DNA of 54,009 nt from an uncultured Chloroflexota bacterium (GCA_902791025.1 CADATZ010000032.1:1-54009); one strand, 5' to 3'; positions 1 through 9,229 are shown, numbered from the stretch's first letter. Notes: a model not told the origin generated them from the sequence alone. Numbers and translations are program-made.

Positions 1-2939
1 TCGATCTCACCGCTGTTCTTTTTTCCATCGCTGATTTCCATGGATACTTTTCCTTCGGAAACCACTTCACCATCCTTGATGACGATCGTAAGCTCTTCCA
101 AACCGACTGGCATATCAGACGGGATCCCCCACGAGCCGTTATTCTTCACATGATGAATGATCACCTTTTGCGTCATTGCTTTCGCAATCACGATTTCCTC
201 TACCGCTACACCGCTGGGATACATACCTGCTTTTTTAGCAAACGCCTTAATGGTGGAGGTTTCAGAAACGGTAATTGGTTCGACGTACTTCTGCATGTTG
301 GAATTTGTATCCGCCGGTTCGGAACCATCGGTAGTGTACCAGATATCAGCGTCCTCTGTTCTACAGATGATCCTCACAGTGCTTGGTGAAGCCTCGTCGG
401 CTCCCGTTATCACTTCGAAACCGGGAGCCGCGACCGTATTCTCGGACTTTAAAGAAGGAGGAGCAAGCCTGATCAACGCATCAGCCGTCGGTGTACCGGA
501 AACAGTGATCTGCGTATCGCTGTTACGGGTCACGCTGATCCCCTTGTCGGAACCCACGCTGTAATTCTCCGGGAAGTAATAACCGTCGTTCGCGGTATAA
601 ACCACCGCTTTGATTTCGGATCCACTATTCACGTTCTGACTTACATCACCGGATTCCTCCGTCTTCGTCATGTTAGCACCCGGAGTCACCGTCACACTGC
701 GGATGATGAGATTCCATTTTGCCTTCAATATGATATTATTCGTTGTGACCGGGGTATTGAAATCATAGGCAGTCTCCGACAGATACCACCCCTGGAAGCT
801 GCTGCCATCCTTCGACGGTGCTCCCGGACTGGACGCGGTGCTGCCGTGATTGACTGTCTGTGTCAGACCGGTGGTATTGCCCTGACCGTCGGTGACCGGC
901 GTATAGATATTGGTATTCCAGCCGGTAAGCGTACCGCCGTCAAAATCATAGCTGATTTGGTAACCGAAGACGATTGTCTTTTCCGCGGAATTCAGGAATT
1001 TGGCATAGCCCTCATCACTGCTGAAAACCGCCAGATCATCTTCCGTGGGAGCCTTACTTCTGCCCCGTGCCGCGACACCGGCGCCGCTCTTCAGCGTAAC
1101 GCCGATGGAGCTTCCTGCTGCCGGTGTATCATATATGCTAATGCCGGAACCTTCATGCAGATAAATGCCGCGGCTGCTTTCTGCGGAGCCCCGGCTGACG
1201 ATAATCGGATTTTCATTGGAAATATAGACAAATGATTTCTCGAATGCTTCAATCGCGTATTGGCCATTGCCTTTTATCTCTCCGCCGGACAGATAAAAAG
1301 CACCGGTAGTACCATCAAGCGTCACGCCATTCCCGGATGCCCCGCTGATCTCACCGCCGGTCATCGAACATGATGTACCACAAATCACGCCGGTCGTTCC
1401 GCCGCTGATCTTGCCGCCGGACATCACAAATTGTCCTGAGGAATTCACATTAGTCGTTCTTCCGCTGATTTCGCCGCCGTTCATCACAAATTTTCCTGTG
1501 TTTTTCACATTGGTCGTTCCGCCGCTAATTTTGCCGCCATACATGGTGAGCACATTCGGCCCATCCACAATATTTATCACATTTTCGCATCCGCCCGGAT
1601 CACAAACGATCTCGCCGCTTTTCTCGGCAGATCCATCATTCAGCGTGAGTTGTCCATAACTATAATCACCGCCAACTTTCATTCGATAAATCTGGATCAG
1701 GTCGCCGGAGGACGAATCGGAGCTGCCGCTGATGGTCTTCCCGTTCAGGTCCAGTGTTATGAGTTCCTTCCAGACCAGGATGGGGAAGGTGTCTGTGGAA
1801 GCGCTGATGTTGTCCAGGAGCAGGATCGTATCGTTTGGTTGAGCCGCGTCCATCGCATCCTGGAGAGAGGTATATCTGTTTGTGACGTTGCCCGAGGTGA
1901 TACTGGCGACAGCTCTTCCCAGCTTTGCTTCCCCCGCGGCGGTCAGGCATACGTCGTAGCTGCTGTCGTCGCTGCTGAAATTGGCGGATGTCCCCCGGTT
2001 ATTCAATCCATTGGTGAAGACGCCGGGTTTCGCCATCGAGATGCCGAGCATCGCGGATGGGCTGAGACTCCCGGTAACGTTGATGCTGAGGTCATTGCTG
2101 CTATTCAGAAAACGAACATTATTCGTGCCATTTCCGGTCACGGTTGGACTTGAAGCTCCGGCTACCGGCGTGTCTGAGAGATTCAGCTTTCCGTTCGAAT
2201 ATCTAATACCGTATTGGGTATTTTCTGTGATGGTGCCACCGCTGAGATTTAAAGTTCCCCGGTTATTAGGATCACCAATCCCAATTCCGAATTCATTTCC
2301 TTTGATAACGCCGCCGAGCATTGTTACCTCACCGGACACTGCCCAGATGCCATAAGATCTATGTCTGCTGATCTCTCCGCCGCTGATCGCTGCTGTTGAA
2401 TCACCCGTAATATAGACTCCATAAACGTTGTTTATGATGTTCCCGCCCGTCATCGTAAAACGGCTCTGATCTAGTAGATTAACACCAGTGACGCCTCCGG
2501 TAATTGTGCCGCCAGACATATAAAAGCTTCCTTTGTTTACCTGAACGATAATAGAATTATCACCGGATGTTGTGAGTGTTCCTCCTTCAAAATAAAACGA
2601 TCCACCGTTCACTTCTATTGGCCAGGTTTCAAATTTGATTTCACCGCTGTTCCCCGAATTTTTCACCGTCAGCGTAACACCGGAATTGATTCTAAACTGG
2701 CAGCCTGTGACATTATGCCCATTGAGGTCCAGTGTGACGCCGCCCGAAGGAACTATCCAGATGCCGCCGCCGCCAATCGTAACATCTGTGGTTAAATAGT
2801 ACGTTCCCGCGTCGTACGGCAGTGTAACAGAATCACTCCAGGCCGTGCCCTCCTGTGCCAGAGCGGAGCCCCGTGTCCCGCACATCACCCCCGCCGCGGC
2901 CAGCATGATCACAAGGCACAGCTGCCCCAACGCGGCCAC
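1..2939 (-). CDS. Secreted beta-helix / InlB-repeat surface protein (3' end outside window)
   Basis: One open frame runs on the minus strand from about 2939 off the left edge (about 979 codons seen). The first 34 residues form a signal peptide with the hydrophobic core LCLVIMLAAAGVM and a likely AxA cut at ALAQ. Next come about 550 residues of short repeats of the type MSGGKISG / LSGGTITENTQYGI, typical of right-handed parallel beta-helix adhesins. An InlB B-type repeat follows (about residues 660-735, with GSTASSPGAPSKDG and FQGWYLSETAYDF), then a chitobiase/hexosaminidase C-terminal-like repeat (about 845-915, WYTTDGSEPAD). No enzyme residues are visible. The start is uncertain. GTG 2939 has no ribosome binding site and ATG 2906 lies inside the signal peptide. 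A miniature repeat element abuts the 5' end, so the native start may have been lost. By analogy with the neighbours the missing C-terminus may hold a sortase module (inference). Confidence 0.8.
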   Translation of the reverse strand, partial: MAALGQLCLVIMLAAAGVMCGTRGSALAQEGTAWSDSVTLPYDAGTYYLTTDVTIGGGGIWIVPSGGVTLDLNGHNVTGCQFRINSGVTLTVKNSGNSGEIKFETWPIEVNGGSFYFEGGTLTTSGDNSIIVQVNKGSFYMSGGTITGGVTGVNLLDQSRFTMTGGNIINNVYGVYITGDSTAAISGGEISRHRSYGIWAVSGEVTMLGGVIKGNEFGIGIGDPNNRGTLNLSGGTITENTQYGIRYSNGKLNLSDTPVAGASSPTVTGNGTNNVRFLNSSNDLSINVTGSLSPSAMLGISMAKPGVFTNGLNNRGTSANFSSDDSSYDVCLTAAGEAKLGRAVASITSGNVTNRYTSLQDAMDAAQPNDTILLLDNISASTDTFPILVWKELITLDLNGKTISGSSDSSSGDLIQIYRMKVGGDYSYGQLTLNDGSAEKSGEIVCDPGGCENVINIVDGPNVLTMYGGKISGGTTNVKNTGKFVMNGGEISGRTTNVNSSGQFVMSGGKISGGTTGVICGTSCSMTGGEISGASGNGVTLDGTTGAFYLSGGEIKGNGQYAIEAFEKSFVYISNENPIIVSRGSAESSRGIYLHEGSGISIYDTPAAGSSIGVTLKSGAGVAARGRSKAPTEDDLAVFSSDEGYAKFLNSAEKTIVFGYQISYDFDGGTLTGWNTNIYTPVTDGQGNTTGLTQTVNHGSTASSPGAPSKDGSSFQGWYLSETAYDFNTPVTTNNIILKAKWNLIIRSVTVTPGANMTKTEESGDVSQNVNSGSEIKAVVYTANDGYYFPENYSVGSDKGISVTRNSDTQITVSGTPTADALIRLAPPSLKSENTVAAPGFEVITGADEASPSTVRIICRTEDADIWYTTDGSEPADTNSNMQKYVEPITVSETSTIKAFAKKAGMYPSGVAVEEIVIAKAMTQKVIIHHVKNNGSWGIPSDMPVGLEELTIVIKDGEVVSEGKVSMEISDGKKNSGEI

Positions 2940-2965
2940 TACCCGGGACCGAGCACTTGGGGACG

Positions 2966-3031
2966 AAGCACGTGGAGTCTGGCAACCTGTGTCGCGAAGC
3001 CGACACAGGCGTGCCTGTCCCCATGTGCGTC
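2966..3031. mobile_element. Degenerate copy of the IS66-type miniature palindromic element
   Basis: The segment reads GAAGCACGTGGAGTCTGGC, a central TGTCGCGAAGCCGACA hairpin, then GTGCCTGTCCCCATGTGCGT. These are the same outer arms as the complete copies at 7288 and 16257. The terminal GTAAC-TGTTCAGAAC repeats are absent on both sides. It sits immediately upstream of the secreted beta-helix gene on the minus strand and may have replaced that gene's promoter or start. Confidence 0.6.
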
Positions 3032-3179
3032 TCAGCCCGCACTGGCGTGCCTGCGAAAGACCCTGCTCTGTACGGTACGAGCTGCGCTCGTTTTGAATGC
3101 GGAGCAGGAGCTGCGCCCCCATGTGCGTCTCACCATCCCGCGGAACCCCGCTCATCAGGACGGCATTGCTCCTTCGCTC

Positions 3180-3370
3180 AGCGCCGCACATAGGGACAGG
3201 CACACTCGTGCCGGCTGACGCGGCACTCGGTGCCAGTCCCGTATGTGCTTCGGGCTGCGCGGCACTCGATACTCGTCCCGTATGTGCTTCGGGCCGCGCG
3301 GCACTCGATACTCGTCCCGTATGTGCTTCGGGCTGCGCGGCACTCGATACTCGTCCCGTATGTGCTTCGT
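3180..3370. repeat. 39-bp tandem repeat grown from a miniature-element copy
   Basis: A degenerate miniature-element arm (3180-3240, ACATAGGGACAGGCACACTC ... GTGCCAGTCCC) runs directly into three full 39-bp units at 3241-3279, 3280-3318 and 3319-3357, plus a 13-bp partial. Each unit reads GTATGTGCTTCGGGCTGCGC followed by GGCACTCGATACTCGTCCC. The units differ by about one base. Because 39 is a multiple of three, all frames stay open and give spurious repeat proteins. There are no spacers, so it is not a CRISPR. Confidence 0.8.
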
Positions 3371-3818
3371 ATGGTTCGAGCCTGAAGCAATATCGCATCA
3401 GATAAATTGTCAGAATAATGGAAAAAAAGGTCACTGCAGCAAAACTGCCGTTGATTACAAAATTACCTGTCTGAGGTAGTACAGCCATTCTATATTACCT
3501 TTCATTTCATAAGCTTGAACCGCAAGTCTCAGTCCCAAACCCGGGATAAACTGCACCCGAAGTCAGCCCTCCTGTGCCGAGCGCTTCGTGTCGCCCTGAC
3601 GCTCATACTGACGGGATGCACGCCGTCCTTTCCTGACTCTCCCGAGGCGCAGGTGGACTGTCTTCGCGTGCTTTATGAGCAGAGACAATACCCATTCGGA
3701 TCAACACAATAAGAGACTTTCAGTCTCATATTATCCTATTATACCACATTTTATTCCATTTGAAAAGGCGGTTTCTGCAGCTATTTTGGGCACACATTAT
3801 GAGTCAGCGGTGAATCTC
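3371..3818. other. Intergenic stretch without a convincing gene
   Basis: About 450 bp between the tandem repeat and the hydrolase promoter. A 65-codon frame at 3515-3712 has a lipobox-like LILTGC but no ribosome binding site and no family resemblance, so I do not call it. A small hairpin GAGACT-TTC-AGTCTC lies at 3713-3727. Confidence 0.5.
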
Positions 3819-3847
3819 TTGATTTTCATCGTTACCGGCATTATAAT
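3819..3847 (+). promoter_or_regulatory. Sigma-70-type promoter of the membrane hydrolase
   Basis: TTGATT (3819-3824), a 17-bp spacer and TATAAT (3842-3847) face the gene at 3910. Transcription would start near 3854, giving a leader of about 55 nt with the ribosome binding site AAGGAG at 3899-3904. Confidence 0.6.
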
Positions 3848-3909
3848 GGCCCCGTTTCCAGTGGAAACAATCGATATCATTTTAAAGGTGAAGTTCAAAA
3901 GGAGTAGAA

Positions 3910-5946
3910 ATGAAAATCACCAAAAGCAATAAAATCATGTTGTGTGCCGCCCTGGTACTGATCCTGCTGGGCAGCATTCTTGCGGGAGTGTTCAACTCCG
4001 GCAATGGTTCTGTCAAAGTGAGCCGCATCAGCTTTGACGGCGAAAACGGACAGCTCAGCGGGCTGCTTTACATGCCGAAGGACGCTTCGGCTGACAATCC
4101 GAAACCGACCATCATCGTCACGCACGGTTATCTGAACTCCGCGGAAATGCAGGACGCGAACGCCATCGAGCTCTCCCGCCGCGGTTTTGTGGTCCTGGCA
4201 CTCGACCAGTATGACCACGGTCACTCCAAACTGAATCACGACGTTTATACCGATACCAGCTTCTTCGGTGTCTGGCTGCCCTTCTGGGCTAACTCCATGA
4301 ATGATGCCGTGCAGTACATGTACGAGCAGCCCTACGTTCTCAAAGATGAGGAAGGCAACGGCATCATCGGCGTGACCGGTCACTCCATGGGCGGTTTCTC
4401 CTCCACCATGGCGATGGCAATGGACGAACAGCAGGCTGAATTGACCGGCGTCCGCAAGATCTATGCCGGACTGACAGAAGGCTCCGACTTCCAGTACACT
4501 TCTATCATCGGTATCGACGCGGCCACTGCCGACGCACTAGGCGGCGGACGCATTATGGGGAAGGTTGCAGCTCAGTATGACGAGTTCTTCTTCAACGATC
4601 CGACCGTCGAAGGCGGAACCGTTCGTCATAAGGACTATGTCTCCACACCGGACGGCATGACCTTCCTGCAGGTCACCGAGCCGGCAAAGGCCAACACCTG
4701 GTATGACACCTCCGATGGCGGGAGGCGCATCATCTACCAGCCGGCAGAGACCCATCCGTGGAACCACTTCTCCAAGAATACCACTGCCTACGCGATTTCC
4801 TTCTACCAGCAGGCTTTCGCCGACTATAATTACTACCTGAAAGACATTGCTCCGGAAAGCCAGATCTGGCAGTGGAAGGAATTCTCCGAATGCGTCGCCC
4901 TGGTCGGATTTATTCTGCTGATCATCTCCCTCTCCGCCACCGTGCTCACGCTGCCCTTCTTCAATAAGGCCAACACCGGCGAGTTACCGGTTCTTGATTT
5001 CCCGAAGGGTGCCGCGAGATGGATCACCATTGTGGTTCTCATCATCGCCATCCTGCTGCCGGGCCTCTTCTTCTCCCCGCTGATGGATGACGGTGCCAAC
5101 AGCGCGTCCGTGAACATCCTGTTCTATGCCGGGATCGTGGTCGCCCTGTGCGGTGTGGTAATGCTGGTCCTGAACCTCACGAAGAAGAAGGATCTGAAGG
5201 TCACTGTCGGCACTATCATCATGGCCGCTGCCGGCGCGTTGCTGGCACTCGTCGCCAAGACCCCCATGTACCAGGACAACGGTTTCTGGACCGCCATCGG
5301 CATGAACTCCATCACCTACTGGACCATCGGCTGCACGCTCATCAGCCTGTGCATCACCTCCACCGTCTATGTCTTCCTCAAGTCCAAAGAGGGTCTGAGC
5401 TTCAAGAATTACGGCGTTGTCTTCAAGCCCATGGCCATCATCGGCGGTCTGTGCACTGCGCTGGTCACCGTGATCCTTTCCTACGCGGTGCTGTTCCTGA
5501 TGGACGCTCTCTTCAAGGCTGACTTCCGCATCTGGACCTTCGCCTTCAAGACCTTTGATTTCAACATCTTCCCGGCGATCCTGCGGTACCTGCCGACCTT
5601 CCTGGCGTTCTATTTGGTCTCCACCATCGGCATCACCATCAACACAAACACCACCGGACTCAAGGGCGTCTGGGGCTATTTGCTGGCGATCTGCCTGAAT
5701 GCCGGCGGCGCCATCATCTGGCTTGTCCGTCAGTACACCACCCTGTTCTCAACCGGTGTGGCAGCCCATCCGGGTTCCGCCCTCTCCGGCATCATGCTGG
5801 TAGCCATGGTTCCGACGCTTTCCATTGCGGCAGTCATCTCCCGCTATCTGTATAAGAAGACCGGCAACGTCTGGACCGCCGCCTTCCTGAACGGGATCCT
5901 GATGACGGTCATGGCCATTGCCAACACGATGGTAGTGTTCAAATAG
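3910..5946 (+). CDS. Alpha/beta hydrolase fused to a multi-spanning membrane domain
   Basis: 678 residues. An N-terminal membrane helix (about 9-27) is followed by an alpha/beta hydrolase domain (about 40-320). This has THGYLNSAEM at the oxyanion-hole region, the nucleophile elbow GHSMGG with Ser159, and a candidate catalytic His in THPWNHF. The C-terminal half (about 328-677) is almost entirely hydrophobic, with about ten predicted helices such as WITIVVLIIAILLPGLFF and GYLLAICLNAGGAIIWLV. The hydrolase would sit on the outer face of the membrane. Substrate is unknown; dienelactone-hydrolase or esterase chemistry is likely from the fold. The start is supported by GGAG five bases before ATG 3910 and by the promoter at 3819. 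It is a single-gene unit that ends before a strong hairpin at 6033. The fusion to so large a membrane domain is uncommon. Confidence 0.85.
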   Translation: MKITKSNKIMLCAALVLILLGSILAGVFNSGNGSVKVSRISFDGENGQLSGLLYMPKDASADNPKPTIIVTHGYLNSAEMQDANAIELSRRGFVVLALDQYDHGHSKLNHDVYTDTSFFGVWLPFWANSMNDAVQYMYEQPYVLKDEEGNGIIGVTGHSMGGFSSTMAMAMDEQQAELTGVRKIYAGLTEGSDFQYTSIIGIDAATADALGGGRIMGKVAAQYDEFFFNDPTVEGGTVRHKDYVSTPDGMTFLQVTEPAKANTWYDTSDGGRRIIYQPAETHPWNHFSKNTTAYAISFYQQAFADYNYYLKDIAPESQIWQWKEFSECVALVGFILLIISLSATVLTLPFFNKANTGELPVLDFPKGAARWITIVVLIIAILLPGLFFSPLMDDGANSASVNILFYAGIVVALCGVVMLVLNLTKKKDLKVTVGTIIMAAAGALLALVAKTPMYQDNGFWTAIGMNSITYWTIGCTLISLCITSTVYVFLKSKEGLSFKNYGVVFKPMAIIGGLCTALVTVILSYAVLFLMDALFKADFRIWTFAFKTFDFNIFPAILRYLPTFLAFYLVSTIGITINTNTTGLKGVWGYLLAICLNAGGAIIWLVRQYTTLFSTGVAAHPGSALSGIMLVAMVPTLSIAAVISRYLYKKTGNVWTAAFLNGILMTVMAIANTMVVFK

Positions 5947-6000
5947 GGATTAGGGTTTAGGGATTAGGTGTTAGAAGTTTCTGTACTATCCTAAGCTTAA
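5947..6000. repeat. TTAGG heptamer repeats
   Basis: Directly after the stop codon lie GGGATTAGGGTTTAGGGATT and AGGTGTTAGAAG, heptamers built on TTAGG. The same telomere-like repeats fill the gaps at 10455, 13710, 16425 and 40417. They seem to mark gene ends. Confidence 0.6.
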
Positions 6001-6032
6001 TACCTTTCACCAATGTCCCACCATTATAAAGA

Positions 6033-6054
6033 ACGACCCGCGGCTGCGGGTCGT
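6033..6054 (+). terminator. Rho-independent terminator
   Basis: A perfect 9-bp stem ACGACCCGC / GCGGGTCGT with the loop GGCT is followed by TTTTCAT. It lies between the end of the plus-strand hydrolase and the 3' end of the minus-strand gene at 6073, and could serve both. Confidence 0.75.
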
Positions 6055-6072
6055 TTTCATAGATCTGCGTCG

Positions 6073-7255
6073 TTAATAAGCCGCAGTCACCCTGCGGGAG
6101 GCATATCCACCCTCCGGAAGCTCATCCTCGCAGGTAAGGAGTGTCAGTGTATTTTCATACATTTTAGCGATCCGCTCAAGCGCGGCACCATCATCCGCGT
6201 CTATCTTTTCCGAAGCATAAACCGTGAATGACTTCATGGAGCCATCTTTTCCGGTTACAAAGATCTTATCCCCAACAGCCAGATTCGACAGCAAAGCAAA
6301 CGGTCCTGCTTCCATGGTGTTCAGGTGATTGTGACCTGTAATGACCATCCGGCCCTCCCCCGGATGAGCAGAACCTTCCAGCATACCGACATCCGTACCC
6401 AGCCAATCCACCGGATATTCGCCATCGGTAAAGGGAACCATCTTGATTTCAGCATTCACGTCCAGAGCAGGGATCTGCAATGTCCAGGCGGTTCCTTTAT
6501 AGCTGATATTTCGAGGCATCTCGTGCAAAGGAGACGGATGCAGTGCGGAGAACCCCGTCTTCGGCAGTTCCCCCTCCAAACGGAAGAAATGCATTTCATC
6601 CTGGTGAACGTTCTCAATGATCTTCAGCGATCCTGCAGTCATTGATTTCAGTTCATAATTCGCGGTCACATCTTCATCCCCGGCCATCACCTTGAAATCA
6701 TCACCATAACTGCCGGTATAGGTGCCAATAGTTGTGCCCTTTGCCGGGGTATAGGTAATGGAAGCGGTCTGTCCGTCAACAACGTTTATAAAGACCGGCT
6801 TTTTGTCGGAGGTATGTTCTGATCCGTCATAGGGAACATCAGCCGCATCTGTCACACTCACGGTGATTTCTTTCTGCGCGATCGTCACCGCGACAGGCTG
6901 GAACACAAAGTCACAGGAACAGACTCCCGCCAGTCACTCCAAAATTATTCGAAGCACTATCCAACACACGGTATTTCGTAGGATGCGTGCCGTCAAATTT
7001 CCCGTAATACACATAGCTTCCGCTCCAGGCTGACTCCGTACCAGACGGCGCGTTCGGGTTTGTGATGGTTCCCGTACCGAGACACAAGCCTTTCAAACAG
7101 GGGGCAGCATCCTCCGCCTGAACCGCGGAAATCGGGAATATCGCTGAGATCACTGTCTGCAGCAATATGACCAATACCATCCACTTTCTGATACAGCTTC
7201 TATTGATAATCTCTTTATCATTGAATACCTGATTCATAGTGTACCGTTTCAGCAT
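6073..7255 (-). pseudogene. Frameshifted, internally deleted sortase-tailed surface protein
   Basis: Two adjoining frames belong to one gene. The upstream part (7255-6911, 114 codons) has a signal peptide ending ISAVQAEDA, then a segment (YYGKFDGTHPTKYRVLD, VTGGSLFL) resembling the DUF6273-type domain of Firmicutes surface proteins. It stops at TGA. The downstream part (6906-6073, 277 codons, only a GTG start, no ribosome binding site) continues in another frame. It has an MBG-like domain (about 5-85), LPKTG at 114-118 and a C-terminal sortase domain with His192 (ITGHNH), Cys259 (TLLTCED) and Arg272/273. Most of the passenger region is missing, so an out-of-frame deletion is the simplest explanation. 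The sortase module itself is intact. A sequencing error cannot be excluded, but would not explain the short passenger. Confidence 0.75.
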
Positions 7256-7287
7256 AGCGGCCTCCCGAGTGTTTGTTTTGAATTTTG

Positions 7288-7391
7288 GTGTCTATTCAGA
7301 ACGAAGCACGTGGGGACTGGCATCTCGTGCGGCGCAGCCCGCACAAATGTGCCTGTCCCCATGTGCGTCGCTGCGGGTTCTGAACAGTTAC
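7288..7391. mobile_element. 104-bp miniature inverted-repeat element with 8-bp target duplication
   Basis: Ends are GTGTCTATTCAGAAC at the left and GTTCTGAACAGTTAC at the right, which are inverted repeats of each other. The interior is an imperfect palindrome (GCACGTGGGGACTGGCATC, GCGGCGCAGCCCGC, GTGCCTGTCCCCATGTGC). It is flanked by a perfect 8-bp direct duplication GAATTTTG (7280-7287 and 7392-7399). IS66-family elements are known for GTAA-type ends and 8-bp duplications. It codes for nothing itself. The rest of the gap up to 7623 shows no gene. Confidence 0.85.
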
Positions 7392-7623
7392 GAATTTTGA
7401 TAAATGAAAAGTTTCATTATTTTAATCCTATTTTTCCAAATTTGAGCAAGATATGGATAAAACGCAGAAATCCGGGGAAAGCACGCGAATCCGGGACTGA
7501 TGTGCCTCGGCAGCGTTCATCCGGGTAAAACAATCGGACCTCAGCAGCAGAGTCACTTTTCCACAGCACTTAAGGCACATCAGCTCCGGCTTCGTGTGCA
7601 TTTTTCTCCGGGCTGCGTGTGCT

Positions 7624-8619
7624 TTATGACTCTTTCCGGATCAATTTGTTTTCTTTCAATTGTTCACGAATCTCCTTCAGGTGCGCGCTGACATCCCCTG
7701 CGTGAGCGTTGTCATCATCCTGCCGTATCCGTGCCAGAAAATCAGCGATGATGCGCTCATAGGCTTCCGGATCGACGTTCCAGGCATGGGCATGATCGGC
7801 GCCGGGAACGAGGTGCAGCTCTTTGCGGTCGCCCTTGTTGAGCTCATACATCCATTCGCTCTGCTGAGGCACAATATAATCATCATCCGCACCGTGAATG
7901 AAAAGGATCGGGATCTCGTTGTCCACCAGCGAATCGATAGGGTTCACTTTGGAAGCACTATAGCCAAAACGGATCCGGTTCGTCCAGTCCACCGGGATAA
8001 ACATTTTTACCGGCTGTCTGATCCCCTTCAGGACGTCTTCACAGACGTTCTTCAGGATCCCATAGCCGCAGTCAGCCACAACAAATTTCACATCCGGTTT
8101 GTATTTCAGCGCCATCACCGTCGTCGCACAGCCCATGGAAAGGCCATGCAGTCCGATCTCCGCACCGAGGAAACGGTCTTTCACCGCGTCGATCACTTCC
8201 ATCAGGTCTTTAGACTCATTCAGCCCCATGGTGCAGACATACGGTTCGTTGCGTCCATGACCGCGCAGGTCGTAGATCACTGTGGAGTATCCCAGATTCC
8301 GAAAAGTCTGCAGGAAGCGGATGCCGGTATATTTGTTGTCGCCGTGCCCGTGAGAGATGATGACTACCTTTTTCGGATCCAGCGGATAAATGTCACCATG
8401 AAGCACATAGCCGTCCCGCAGTGTAACCTCGAAGGGTTCTTTTTCATAAGAATCCAGATCGCCCCAGGAGTGCTCCTCATTTTTGGAGCGGTCGATGGTG
8501 AAATCGTAGGTTTTGTAAGCCGGCTTCGAGAGATTGGAGCTCATCTTGAGAGAGAGTACAACGACATATATGAGTACTAATACAATAATGCAAAGGAGAA
8601 TGATCAAAATCGTGTTCAT
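7624..8619 (-). CDS. Membrane-anchored alpha/beta hydrolase
   Basis: 331 residues. An N-terminal helix (ILIILLCIIVLVLIYVVVL, about 4-22) acts as an uncleaved anchor. The hydrolase domain follows, with the oxyanion region SHGHGDN (89-95), nucleophile Ser161 in HGLSMGC, acid Asp247 in HGADDDYIVP and His276 in GADHAHA, so the triad is complete. Layout and length match the YqkD-like group of Gram-positive bacteria, whose substrates are unknown. It is monocistronic. Upstream on the minus strand CTATAAT ends only about eight bases before the ATG and there is no ribosome binding site, so the mRNA may be leaderless (inference). Confidence 0.85.
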   Translation of the reverse strand: MNTILIILLCIIVLVLIYVVVLSLKMSSNLSKPAYKTYDFTIDRSKNEEHSWGDLDSYEKEPFEVTLRDGYVLHGDIYPLDPKKVVIISHGHGDNKYTGIRFLQTFRNLGYSTVIYDLRGHGRNEPYVCTMGLNESKDLMEVIDAVKDRFLGAEIGLHGLSMGCATTVMALKYKPDVKFVVADCGYGILKNVCEDVLKGIRQPVKMFIPVDWTNRIRFGYSASKVNPIDSLVDNEIPILFIHGADDDYIVPQQSEWMYELNKGDRKELHLVPGADHAHAWNVDPEAYERIIADFLARIRQDDDNAHAGDVSAHLKEIREQLKENKLIRKES

Positions 8620-8862
8620 AACCGAAATTATAGCATGAACTGAATCAACTCCGTACTATGAAATTGTGATAAAAAAACAACAAGAAAGAATTCCAAAATG
8701 AAAATTTGTGAAAAAATTTTTTTTACTTTTGAAGTAATTTAACAATATCTGGTACCTGTGTTTCGTAAATATATTGATCCGGGAGCTCCCGTAGGGAAAG
8801 AAATTTCAAATACAGGTGTCGACATATATGCGCAATGAACTTGTAGCCGAAAGTTTTTATTG

Positions 8863-9220
8863 ATATCAGTTCAGAACTCACAGCGGCGCACATGGGGACA
8901 GGCACGCTTGTGTCGGCTACGCGACACACATGGGGACAGGCACGCTTGTGTCGGCTTCGCGACGCACATGGGGACAGGCACGCTTGTGTCGGCTTCGCGA
9001 CACACATGGAGACAGGCACGCATGTGTCGGCTTCGCGGCGCACATGGGGACAGGCACGCTTGTGTCGGCTTCGCGGCGCACATGGGGACAGGCACACTTG
9101 TGTCGGCTTCGCGACGCACATGGGGACAGGCACGCTTGTGTCAGCTTCGCGGCGCACATGGGGACAGGCACGCTTGTGTCGGCTTCGCGACACAAGATGC
9201 CAGTCCCCATGTGCGCCATT
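8863..9220. repeat. Miniature element expanded into eight 38-bp tandem units
   Basis: A left-end remnant (TCAGTTCAGAAC) is followed by CATGGGGACAGGCACGCTTG units starting at 8891, 8929, 8967, 9005, 9043, 9081, 9119 and 9157, a strict 38-bp period with about 1-3 differences each. The array closes with the complementary arm GATGCCAGTCCCCATGTGC (9197-9215). Each unit is the left arm plus the central hairpin TGTCGGCTTCGCGACA of the miniature element, so the array looks like repeated duplication of one half of it. Repetitive frames on both strands here are not genes. There are no spacers, which rules out CRISPR. Confidence 0.85.
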
Positions 9221-9229
9221 TTAATATTA

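Noticed and set aside
3515..3712. 65-codon frame with a lipobox-like LILTGC
   Set aside because: No ribosome binding site, no supporting context, and the short hydrophobic stretch is weak. Most likely chance.
7660..8580. 306-codon plus-strand frame opposite the second hydrolase
   Set aside because: Antisense shadow. The minus-strand product has a full catalytic triad and membrane anchor.
8891..9215. Regular 38-bp repeats resembling a CRISPR array
   Set aside because: The units are directly adjacent with no unique spacers, no cas genes are nearby, and the unit is clearly half of the local 104-bp palindromic element.
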